Below are positions 42,500 through 49,134 of a stretch of 54,821 bases of DNA, piece after piece; position 1 is the first letter of the stretch; the number at the start of each line of letters is the position of its first letter. The position numbers were made by a program, and so were the translations under genes. The notes beneath the pieces are model-generated. The model searched no databases, was not told the origin of the DNA, and worked only from the letters and a program-made list of their open reading frames with translations. The DNA comes from DAOPZJ01 sp964587625 (lineage in GTDB: Bacteria; Bacillota; Clostridia; Oscillospirales; JAKOTC01). The stretch lies in the NCBI GenBank assembly GCA_964587625.1, contig CAZPLU010000017.1, positions 1 to 54,821 of the forward strand. Direction: 5' to 3'.

Positions 42500-42703
42500 G
42501 ATATGCCGCTGTTCGCGGTTGCAATCCAATACCCTGCGGACCCGCAGATACAATGCCCTGTCCACATTGCGCAGCCGCTCCGTCATGTCCTTATGTACCG
42601 TGCTCTTGCTGACGCCGAAGCGCTTCGCGGCGTCGCGGACCGTGGCGCCGCTCGCGGCGATATAGGCCGCCAGCATCAGCACCCTGTCCGAGATCGGGTC
42701 CAT
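42449..42703 (-). CDS. spoIIID: Sporulation transcriptional regulator SpoIIID
   Basis: 84 residues from the ATG at 42703 (GGGAGGGAG upstream). Almost the whole protein is the family core: ISDRVLMLAAYIAASGATVRDAAKRFGVSKSTVHKDMTERL, the helix-turn-helix, and the basic C-terminal NREQRHIRGGLATREKYRN. It is a mother-cell DNA-binding regulator acting after sigma-E. An in-frame ATG at 42739 also has a good ribosome site and would add 12 basic residues. The last 16 codons form one unit of the 84-bp array downstream, so the C-terminus may have been altered by the duplication. Confidence 0.93.
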   Translation of the reverse strand: MDPISDRVLMLAAYIAASGATVRDAAKRFGVSKSTVHKDMTERLRNVDRALYLRVRRVLDCNREQRHIRGGLATREKYRNLKPS

Positions 42704-42763
42704 AGACCCGCACTCCCTCCCAATCCGTCCCCTTCTCATCCTCCGCCCTCCCGATTTTTTTAT

Positions 42764-42795
42764 AATGTATGCGCAATCAAGGCGGAAAAATAACC
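42764..42795 (-). promoter_or_regulatory. Sigma-E-type promoter of spoIIID
   Basis: Minus strand CATACATT (42771-42764) matches the sigma-E -10 consensus CATACAnT. GTTATTTT (42794-42787) lies 15 bases upstream as the -35. spoIIID is a sigma-E gene in Bacillus. The sites are seen; the sigma assignment is by analogy. Confidence 0.6.
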
Positions 42796-42972
42796 GTTTG
42801 TCCCCCTCCTTTCGCAATAAACCGCACAATATTTTGATTCCCCGCCGATTCTGTTTTTGTCGTCATTGTGATCAGTTGAAATGTGCCAATCGCTCGGCAC
42901 GATATAACAAATGCCACCCCGCCCTTTTTCCTCATTGAAAAACCAGCTCCCCCACAAATTTAAAAAAACTTG

Positions 42973-43002
42973 TTGACAAATTCTCCTCTCCTCGCTTATA
43001 AT
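42973..43002 (+). promoter_or_regulatory. Strong promoter of the aromatic amino acid operon
   Basis: TTGACA (42973-42978), 18-base spacer, TATAAT (42997-43002), both consensus. The transcript would start near 43009 and carry the leader peptide. A 14-bp palindrome GCGGTTATAACCGC (43032-43045) lies between promoter and leader start. The stretch 42800-42972 shows no gene. Confidence 0.85.
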
Positions 43003-43057
43003 GCAGTTAAGTTCCGATGGCATTCGGAAAAGCGGTTATAACCGCCGAGGAGAGCCC

Positions 43058-43147
43058 ATGATTTCCAAGCTGACATCGCGTTGCTTTTATTACTATTACT
43101 TCTTTTGCAACAAAACAAAAGAAGTGATTCGCGTTGCCAACAACTGA
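43058..43147 (+). CDS. Phe/Tyr-rich leader peptide of the aromatic operon
   Basis: A 29-codon reading frame with its own ribosome site (CCGAGGAGAG, 7 bases before ATG). Codons 9-17 read CFYYYYFFC: seven consecutive aromatic codons (Phe, four Tyr, two Phe). The stop TGA is at 43145-43147, and a terminator hairpin follows at 43181. This is the arrangement of pheA/tyr-type leader peptides in enterobacteria: shortage of charged tRNA-Phe or tRNA-Tyr stalls the ribosome in the run. The downstream operon makes Phe and Tyr, so the residues in the run match the products. It is too short for usual gene calling. Confidence 0.88.
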   Translation: MISKLTSRCFYYYYFFCNKTKEVIRVANN

Positions 43148-43217
43148 GGAACTTAAAGGGCGACACCCGATAAGAAACCAAAGGGCCGTGCAATCACTGC
43201 ACGGCCCTTCTTGATTT
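43098..43217 (+). promoter_or_regulatory. Transcription attenuator with alternative RNA pairings
   Basis: Three pairings can be drawn. Pause hairpin: ACTTCTTTTG (43098-43107) with CAAAAGAAGT (43116-43125), a perfect 10-bp stem starting inside the aromatic codons. Antiterminator: 43123-43138 with 43184-43198 (AGTGATT with AATCACT, then a bulged base, GCGT with GTGC, and GCC with GGC), about 14 pairs, which takes up the 5' arm of the terminator. Terminator: 43181-43209. A ribosome stalled at the Tyr/Phe run would block the pause hairpin and leave 43123-43138 free to antiterminate; a ribosome at the stop codon would cover 43123-43138 and let the terminator form. Confidence 0.75.
43181..43217 (+). 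terminator. Attenuator terminator hairpin
   Basis: Perfect 12-bp stem AAGGGCCGTGCA / TGCACGGCCCTT (43181-43192, 43198-43209), 5-base loop, then CTTGATTT. The T-tract is interrupted, which fits an attenuator of moderate strength. It lies 86 bases before the DAHP synthase ATG. Confidence 0.85.
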
Positions 43218-43302
43218 ACAAAAGAGAAAATCCGTTTTGAACGGGTTATTGCAGGAAAAAACATCCGAAAATAAAACGGCGAACACGGAAAGGAACGTAT
43301 TT

Positions 43303-44304
43303 ATGATCGCGGTATTAAAACACGGTGTCCCCAAGGAGCAGCGCGAGAGCTTGTGCAAATGGTTTGAGGGCATGGGCCTTTCGACCTATGTCTCCGAGGG
43401 TGAGTACCACACCATCATCGGTTTGATCGGCGACACCGGCAAGGTCGACGTCAACCTGCTCGAGGGACTCTCGATCATCGAGAGCGTCAAGCGCATCACC
43501 GAGCCGTATAAAAAAGCCAACCGCAAATTCCACGAACAGCCCACCGCGGTCGACGTCTCCGGCGTAAAAATCGGCGGCGGCCATTTCCGGATCATCGCCG
43601 GGCCCTGTTCGGTCGAGAACCGCGACCAAATCCTCGCCATCGCCAAAAGCGTAAAATCATCGGGCGCGTCAATGCTGCGCGGCGGCGCGTTCAAGCCCCG
43701 TACTTCACCCTACGATTTTCAAGGGCTGCACGCCGAGGGGCTGGAGCTGCTGCTCGAGGCCAAAAAGGAGACCGGCCTGCCGATTGTCTCCGAGATCATG
43801 AACCTGAACGACCTCGCGCTGTTCGAGCAGGTGGATTTGATTCAAATCGGCGCGCGCAACATGCAAAATTTCGACCTCTTAAAAGCCCTCGGCCAGACCC
43901 AAAAACCGATTTTGCTCAAACGCGGCCTCGCCAACACCCTCAAGGAGCTGCTGATGAGCGCCGAATACATCATGGCGGGCGGCAACGGGAACGTGATCCT
44001 GTGCGAGCGCGGCATCCGCACTTTCGAGACCTACACCCGCAACACGCTGGATCTGTCCGCGGTCGCGGTGCTGCACGAGATGACCCATCTGCCGGTCGTG
44101 GTCGATCCCAGCCACGCCATCGGCATCTCCCGCTTTGTCGAGCCGATGGCGGTCGCGGCGGCGGCGGCGGGCGCGGACGGCCTGATGATCGAAGTCCACA
44201 ACGATCCCGAGCACGCCCTCAGCGACGGCGCGCAGTCGGTCACGCCCGAGCAGTTCGAGCGCATGGCCGCCAAAATCCGCAGGGTGCGGGAGGCGATTTT
44301 ATGA
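43303..44304 (+). CDS. aroF: 3-deoxy-7-phosphoheptulonate (DAHP) synthase, class I-beta
   Basis: 333 residues from the ATG at 43303 (GAAAGGAACG upstream). An N-terminal ferredoxin-like regulatory domain (MIAVLKHGVPKEQRESLCKWFE, about 1-70) is followed by the catalytic barrel with IIAGPCSVENRDQIL, LRGGAFKPRTSPYDFQGL, QIGARNMQNF, PILLKRGLANTLKE, and VVVDPSHAIG. It joins PEP and erythrose-4-phosphate, the first step of the shikimate pathway. The N-terminal domain is the type that binds Phe/Tyr in Thermotoga, so feedback is likely in addition to the attenuator. Start of an overlapping gene series. Confidence 0.95.
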   Translation: MIAVLKHGVPKEQRESLCKWFEGMGLSTYVSEGEYHTIIGLIGDTGKVDVNLLEGLSIIESVKRITEPYKKANRKFHEQPTAVDVSGVKIGGGHFRIIAGPCSVENRDQILAIAKSVKSSGASMLRGGAFKPRTSPYDFQGLHAEGLELLLEAKKETGLPIVSEIMNLNDLALFEQVDLIQIGARNMQNFDLLKALGQTQKPILLKRGLANTLKELLMSAEYIMAGGNGNVILCERGIRTFETYTRNTLDLSAVAVLHEMTHLPVVVDPSHAIGISRFVEPMAVAAAAAGADGLMIEVHNDPEHALSDGAQSVTPEQFERMAAKIRRVREAIL

Positions 44305-45137
44305 CCATCGGAATTGTCGGGCTCGGCCTGATCGGCGGCTCTTTGGCAAAGGCGTATAAAACCGCTGCAAACATCAGGGTATTCGGCGCGGACGCCGATT
44401 CCTCGACGCAGGAATTCGCCCGCATCCACGGCGCGATTGACGGCTTTTTAACGCCCGAATTCATGCAGACCTGCGACGGCATTTTGATCGCCGTCTCCCC
44501 CGAACGCGCCGCGAACTGGCTGCGCGAAAACGCCCCGCACATCTCTAAAAACACGCTCGTCGTCGACTGCTGCGGCACCAAGCGCAATGTCAGCGCGGTC
44601 GGCTTTGAATTGGCAAAGCAATACGGCTTTGAATATGCGGGCGGCCACCCGATGGCGGGCACGCACCAATGGGGCTTTAAAAGCAGCCGCGCCGACCTGT
44701 TTCAAAACGCCTGCTTCGTCGTCGTGCCCCGCGTGTTCGACGACATCAACCTGCTTGAGCGCATCAAGCGGTTGATTTTACCGGCGGGTTTCGGCTCGGT
44801 CTCGGTCATCACCGCTGAAAAGCATGACCGCCTGATCGCGTTTACCTCGCAGCTGGCCCATGTGGTCTCGAACGCCTATATCAAGAGCCCGACCGCGCTC
44901 GAGCACCGGGGCTTTTCGGCGGGTTCCTATCAGGATTTGACACGCGTCGCGTGGCTCAACCCCGATATGTGGGCGGAATTATTTTTGGAAAACGGCGATA
45001 ACCTTGTGCATGAATTAGATACCATCATCGCGTCGCTGACCGAATACCGCGGCGCCATCGCCGCCAAAGACGCGGACGCGCTGCGCAAGTTGCTCGACGA
45101 CGGCAGAAAGCGAAAAGAGGAGGTCGACGGAAAATGA
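44301..45137 (+). CDS. tyrA: Prephenate dehydrogenase
   Basis: 278 residues from the ATG at 44301, which overlaps the preceding stop (ATGA); GGGAGG upstream. Rossmann start MTIGIVGLGLIGGSLAKAYK, then VDCCGTKRNV, the catalytic-site YAGGHPMAGTHQWGF (conserved GGHPMAG) and the C-terminal helical domain FTSQLAHVVSNAYI. Converts prephenate to 4-hydroxyphenylpyruvate with NAD(P)+, on the way to Tyr. No ACT or chorismate mutase domain is attached. Confidence 0.95.
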   Translation: MTIGIVGLGLIGGSLAKAYKTAANIRVFGADADSSTQEFARIHGAIDGFLTPEFMQTCDGILIAVSPERAANWLRENAPHISKNTLVVDCCGTKRNVSAVGFELAKQYGFEYAGGHPMAGTHQWGFKSSRADLFQNACFVVVPRVFDDINLLERIKRLILPAGFGSVSVITAEKHDRLIAFTSQLAHVVSNAYIKSPTALEHRGFSAGSYQDLTRVAWLNPDMWAELFLENGDNLVHELDTIIASLTEYRGAIAAKDADALRKLLDDGRKRKEEVDGK

Positions 45138-46192
45138 ATACGGTGCTTGTCAATCCGCCCTCCAAGACCTACGAGGTCAAAATCGGCCCCGGCCTGCTCG
45201 CAAAAGCGGGCGAACTTGCCGCGAGCGTGCGCACTCCCGCCAACGCCGTGATCGTCACCGACAGCACGGTCAACCGGCTCTACGCCGAAATGCTCACAAG
45301 CTCCCTGCAAGCCGCCGGTTTTACGGTTTTCAAGAGCGTGATCCCCGCCGGAGAGCAGAGTAAAAACGCCAAAATTTTAATCGATACGCTCAATTTTATG
45401 GCCGAGTGCCGCCTGACCCGCGCCGACACGGTGTTCGCCCTCGGCGGCGGGGTCGTCGGCGACCTCGCGGGGCTTGCCGCCGCGCTGTTCATGCGCGGCA
45501 TCGGGTTGGTGCAGCTCCCGACCACGCTGCTCGCGGCGGTCGACTCCTCGGTCGGCGGCAAGACCGCCATCGACCTCAAAACCGGTAAAAACCTGGTCGG
45601 CGCGTTTTATCAGCCCGATTTGGTCATTTGCGACACCGAAACGCTCAAAACATTGCCCCAAAGCGAATTTTCCAACGGCTGCGCCGAGGTGATCAAATAC
45701 GGCTTCATCCGCGACGCGTCTCTGTTCGACCGGCTTTTATCCGATTTTTTTGACGCCCAGACCGTGATCACCCGCTGCGTCGAGATCAAGCGCGATATTA
45801 TTTGCGCCGACGAGCGTGACACCGGCGAACGGCAACTGCTCAATTTCGGTCATACCTTCGGCCATGCGGTCGAGCAGCGCAGCGATTTTACGATCCCGCA
45901 CGGAAGCACGGTTGCGATCGGAATGGCGCTGATGACCACAGCCGCCGTCAAAAAAGGGCTTTGTGATCCGGTCTGCCTCGACATTCTCAAAACCCTGCTT
46001 GCCCGTTATCATTTGCCATCCTCTACCGCTTTTTCCGAAAGCGAATTGTTCGACGCCGTATTGGTCGATAAAAAGCGGCTTTCCGATCAATTGACTCTGG
46101 CCGTCCCCCGCAGGCCCGGCCGATGCGACTTGATAAAATTGCCTGTCTCGGAAGTGCGCGCGTTTTTGCGCCTCGGGCTGGAGGGTACATGA
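45134..46192 (+). CDS. aroB: 3-dehydroquinate synthase
   Basis: 352 residues. NAD-binding loop ALGGGVVGDLAGLAAALFMRGI, followed by LPTTLLAAVDSSVGGKTAIDLKTGKNLVGAFYQPDLVICD, metal ligands in GCAEVIKYG and LLNFGHTFGHAVEQ. Second step of the shikimate pathway. Overlaps tyrA by four bases. Confidence 0.97.
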   Translation: MNTVLVNPPSKTYEVKIGPGLLAKAGELAASVRTPANAVIVTDSTVNRLYAEMLTSSLQAAGFTVFKSVIPAGEQSKNAKILIDTLNFMAECRLTRADTVFALGGGVVGDLAGLAAALFMRGIGLVQLPTTLLAAVDSSVGGKTAIDLKTGKNLVGAFYQPDLVICDTETLKTLPQSEFSNGCAEVIKYGFIRDASLFDRLLSDFFDAQTVITRCVEIKRDIICADERDTGERQLLNFGHTFGHAVEQRSDFTIPHGSTVAIGMALMTTAAVKKGLCDPVCLDILKTLLARYHLPSSTAFSESELFDAVLVDKKRLSDQLTLAVPRRPGRCDLIKLPVSEVRAFLRLGLEGT

Positions 46193-47508
46193 TGAACGTG
46201 ACCATCACGCCCGCGCCCCTGCATGGCACCGTCGCGGCCATCCCCTCGAAATCGCACCTGCACCGCCTACTGATCTGCGCGGCTTTGGGCGATACCCCTA
46301 TCCATTTGCCCTGCCCCATGCTCTCGCGGGATGTCGAGGCCACCGTCCGCTGCCTCAACGCCCTCGGCGCAACGATCACATATATCGACGGCGGATTGAC
46401 CGTCGTCCCGATTGCGTCTTCCGGCCAAAATGTCACGCTCGACTGCGGCGAGAGCGGCTCCCTGTATCGGTTTCTCGTCCCGCTCGTCTGCGCTCTCCGC
46501 AAAACCGCGACCTTTCAACTCTCCGGAAAACTGCCGCAGCGCCCGATGGACGCGCTTTGGAACGCCCTCGAAGCGCACTGCGCGGTCGTCACCGGCAAGG
46601 GCACGGCGACCCCCGCCGTCTCGGGAACGCTCTCCCCCGGCAGATATGAAATCCCCGGCGACGTCTCCTCCCAGTTCGTCAGCGGCCTGCTGTTCGCCCT
46701 GCCGCTGCTCGGAGGCGACAGCGAAATTGTCGTTTCGGGGCAAATCCAGTCCGCCGGATACATCCGAATGACCCTCGACGCGCTGACCGCGTTTTCGATC
46801 AAAACCACCACAACGTCATCCGGCTATTCCGTTTCCGGCAATCAGCGGTATCACGCGAAAAACGTTCCCGTTCCCGAGGGCGACTGGTCGAACGCGGCGT
46901 TCTGGCTGTGTGCAGCGGCGATAAATGCCGCCGCGATAAACGCCGCCGCGATAAATGCCGCCGCGATAAATGCCGCCGCGTGTTCGGGCGGGATTACCGT
47001 CACGGGGCTAAATCCGGATTCCGGACAGGGCGACAAAGCCGTCTGCGACATCCTGCGACGGTTCGGCGCAACCGTCTCCCAAAGCGAAAACGCCGTCACC
47101 GTTCACAATGGAAAGCTGCGCGGCATTGCGGTTGACGCGACGGACATCCCCGACCTCGTGCCCGCGCTGGCCGTCGTCGCGGCAGCCGCTTCCGGCGTGA
47201 CTACAATTCAAAACATCGGCCGCCTGCGGCTCAAGGAGAGCGACCGCGTCCAAACGGTCTGCGGCCTGATCAACGCCCTCGGCGGCAACGCCCGCGCCGA
47301 CGAAAACACCATGACCATCACCGGAAACGGCGTCTTATCGGGCGGCACCTACGACGCGTATCAAGACCACCGCATCGTGATGGCGGCGGCCGTCGCATCA
47401 ACCATCTGTAAAAACCCGGTCACAATCACCAACGCCCAAAACGTCGAAAAGTCCTATCCGAATTTTTTTGACGATTTCGCCAAATTAGGCGGTCTCGTCA
47501 CCTCGTAG
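46192..47508 (+). CDS. aroA: 3-phosphoshikimate 1-carboxyvinyltransferase (EPSP synthase)
   Basis: 438 residues from the ATG at 46192, overlapping the aroB stop by one base (TGATG); GGAGGG lies 6 bases upstream. An ATG at 46189 is a close alternative. Substrate motifs: IPSKSHLHRLLICAAL, DCGESGSLYRFLVPL, ISSQFVSGLL-type DVSSQFVSGLLFALPL, and LRLKESDRVQTV with YQDHRIVMAAAVA near the end. After EGDWSNAAFWLCAA an Ala-Ile-Asn repeat of about 20 residues is inserted (separate entry), before the conserved ITVTGLNPDSGQGDKAV. The TAG stop is the first part of a dispersed repeat. The glyphosate-site motif LCGESG-like is DCGESG here. Confidence 0.95.
   Translation: MNVTITPAPLHGTVAAIPSKSHLHRLLICAALGDTPIHLPCPMLSRDVEATVRCLNALGATITYIDGGLTVVPIASSGQNVTLDCGESGSLYRFLVPLVCALRKTATFQLSGKLPQRPMDALWNALEAHCAVVTGKGTATPAVSGTLSPGRYEIPGDVSSQFVSGLLFALPLLGGDSEIVVSGQIQSAGYIRMTLDALTAFSIKTTTTSSGYSVSGNQRYHAKNVPVPEGDWSNAAFWLCAAAINAAAINAAAINAAAINAAACSGGITVTGLNPDSGQGDKAVCDILRRFGATVSQSENAVTVHNGKLRGIAVDATDIPDLVPALAVVAAAASGVTTIQNIGRLRLKESDRVQTVCGLINALGGNARADENTMTITGNGVLSGGTYDAYQDHRIVMAAAVASTICKNPVTITNAQNVEKSYPNFFDDFAKLGGLVTS
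46918..46980 (+). repeat. Four 15-bp in-frame repeats inside aroA
   Basis: Units GCGATAAATGCCGCC at 46918-46932, 46933-46947 (one base different), 46948-46962 and 46963-46977. They encode (A-I-N-A-A)4, an Ala-rich insertion between FWLCAA and CSGGITVTG. Homologues have a short turn of a few residues in this place. Confidence 0.95.
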
Positions 47509-47830
47509 GGGCGGCCCCATGTGGCCGCCCGGAGGGCAGTACCCGCTCACAAACGCAGACAAAAACCTGCGGGCGTTCGCTTCGAAACGCGCGCTTCCAA
47601 CCTCGGTACGCAAATGTAGTTTTACTTTATGTTTTTGAAAACGTATCCGGATTTTTTTGACGACTTAACCGAATTAGGCGGTCTCGTCACCTCGTAGGGG
47701 CGGCCCCATGTGGCCGCCCGGAGGGCAGTACCCGCTCACAAACGCGGACAAAAACCTGCGGGCGTTCGCTTCGTCACTCGCGCTTCCAACCTCGGTACGC
47801 AAATGTAATTTATTTTATATTTTTGAAAAG
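47449..47830 (+). repeat. 189-bp direct duplication including the aroA 3' end
   Basis: Two tandem copies with a 189-bp period (GTAGGGG landmark at 47505 and 47694). Each begins with the last 55 or so coding bases of aroA (TTTTTTTGACGA, GGCGGTCTCGTCACCTCGTAG), then a palindromic element GGGGCGGCCCCATGTGGCCG (the GTAGGG family), then CGTTCGCTTC and GCGCTTCCAACCTCGGTACG. The second copy of the aroA tail is not translated from aroA. This fills the 336 bases between aroA and aroC; no gene is seen. Confidence 0.92.
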
Positions 47831-47844
47831 GAGGATTGATTGAT

Positions 47845-48930
47845 ATGAGTTCCTGCTGGGGTCAAAACATCCGCGTCTCGATCTTCGGCCAGTCGCATTC
47901 CGAGGCCGTCGGGGCGGTCGTCGACGGCCTGCCCGTGGGTTTTCGCGTCGACCGGGAGGCGCTCTCGGCCTTCATGGCCCGCCGCGCGCCCGGTCAAAGC
48001 GCACTCACGACTACCCGTGCGGAGACCGACATCCCCGAAATTGTCTCCGGTCTGGCGGACGGCGTAACCTGCGGCGCGCCGCTCTGTATCATCATCCGTA
48101 ACGCCAACACCCGCCCCGCCGATTATGCCGAACTCAAGGACACGCCCCGCCCCGGTCACGCCGACTATACCGCCGAGGTCAAATATCACGGCTTTCAGGA
48201 TCGCTCGGGCGGCGGACATTTCTCCGGGCGGCTCACCGCGCCGCTCTGCGCCGCCGGGGGTATCTGCCTGCAAATGCTCGCCGAGCGTAAAATTTTTATC
48301 GGCGCGCATATCCAAAGCATCGCCGGAATCCAAGATAAACCGTTTGATCCCGTCGGCGTATCCGAATCCGATTTTGAAAACCGCACTTTTACCCCGCTGA
48401 CCGTGCTCGACCCCGAAGCCGGGAAAGCGATGGAGCAGGCGATTACAGAGGCGAAAAAAGCCGGGGACTCGGTCGGCGGCGTGATCGAGTGCGCCGTCGT
48501 CGGGTTGCCCGCGGGCCTCGGCGACCCGATGTTCGGCGGCATGGAAAACCGGATCGCCTCGATGGTCTTCGGCATCCCCGCCGTCAGGGGTATCGAGTTC
48601 GGAGACGGTTTTGCAAGCGCTTCTTTGCGCGGCAGCCAAAACAACGACCCGTTCATCATGGACGGCGGGCAAATCCGCACCCAAACCAACCATCACGGCG
48701 GGATTTTGGGCGGGATCACCTCGGGCATGCCGTTCGTTTTCCGCGCCGCGTTCAAGCCCACGCCCTCCATCGCCATCCCACAGCAAACCGTCAATTTATC
48801 GACCCACACCGAAAAAGAATTGCGAATCAAAGGCCGCCACGACCCCTGCATTGTCCCCCGCGCGGTTCCGGTCGTCGAGGCCGCCGCCGCGCTGGCCGTG
48901 GTCGACGCTTTGATGGGGTTTGGAAGCTAA
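47845..48930 (+). CDS. aroC: Chorismate synthase
   Basis: 361 residues from the ATG at 47845, 10 bases after AGGAGG. Signatures: GQSHSEAVGAVVDGLPVG, RRAPGQSALTTTRAETD, RPGHADYTAEVKY, SGGGHFSGRLTAPLCAAGGI, and NHHGGILGGITSGMPFVFR. Final common step, forming chorismate with reduced FMN. Family and length are normal. Confidence 0.97.
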   Translation: MSSCWGQNIRVSIFGQSHSEAVGAVVDGLPVGFRVDREALSAFMARRAPGQSALTTTRAETDIPEIVSGLADGVTCGAPLCIIIRNANTRPADYAELKDTPRPGHADYTAEVKYHGFQDRSGGGHFSGRLTAPLCAAGGICLQMLAERKIFIGAHIQSIAGIQDKPFDPVGVSESDFENRTFTPLTVLDPEAGKAMEQAITEAKKAGDSVGGVIECAVVGLPAGLGDPMFGGMENRIASMVFGIPAVRGIEFGDGFASASLRGSQNNDPFIMDGGQIRTQTNHHGGILGGITSGMPFVFRAAFKPTPSIAIPQQTVNLSTHTEKELRIKGRHDPCIVPRAVPVVEAAAALAVVDALMGFGS

Positions 48931-48937
48931 GGTGCAA

Positions 48938-49117
48938 GAAGGCAGAAGTGAGAGGGCAGAAAACAGAAATAACGGGTAACCATCGGAACGATCGCATCAT
49001 TCATTCCGTTTTATAATAAAAACCTGTTTGCTTCTGTTTTCTCGTTCCTCTTCTGTCTTCTGCCCTCTCACTTCTGCCTTCTCGCAGCCCTGCCCTCTAA
49101 CCTCTGCCTTCTCGCAA
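48938..49117. repeat. GGCAGAAG-family inverted repeats between aroC and pheA
   Basis: GCAAGAAGGCAGAAGTGAGA...GGGCAGAA (from about 48940) is matched in inverse by TTCTGCCCTCTCACTTCTGC (about 49056) with TTCTCGC; a second inverse copy GCCCTCTAACCTCTGCCTTC ends at about 49117. The intervening 80 bases are A/T-rich and carry no gene. Confidence 0.85.
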
Positions 49118-49134
49118 CGAAAGGAATGAATCAC

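Noticed and set aside
42252..42612. Open frames on both strands with 28-residue repeats
   Set aside because: Produced by the 84-bp array, whose length is a multiple of three; they overlap spoIIID and lack ribosome sites.
42760..43023. Minus-strand frame of 87 codons before spoIIID
   Set aside because: Overlaps the sigma-E promoter of spoIIID and the aromatic operon promoter; no homology or ribosome site seen.
44001..44300. N-terminal extension of TyrA
   Set aside because: Low-complexity Arg-rich frame lying over the DAHP synthase gene; the ATG at 44301 with GGGAGG and the Rossmann start is the real beginning.
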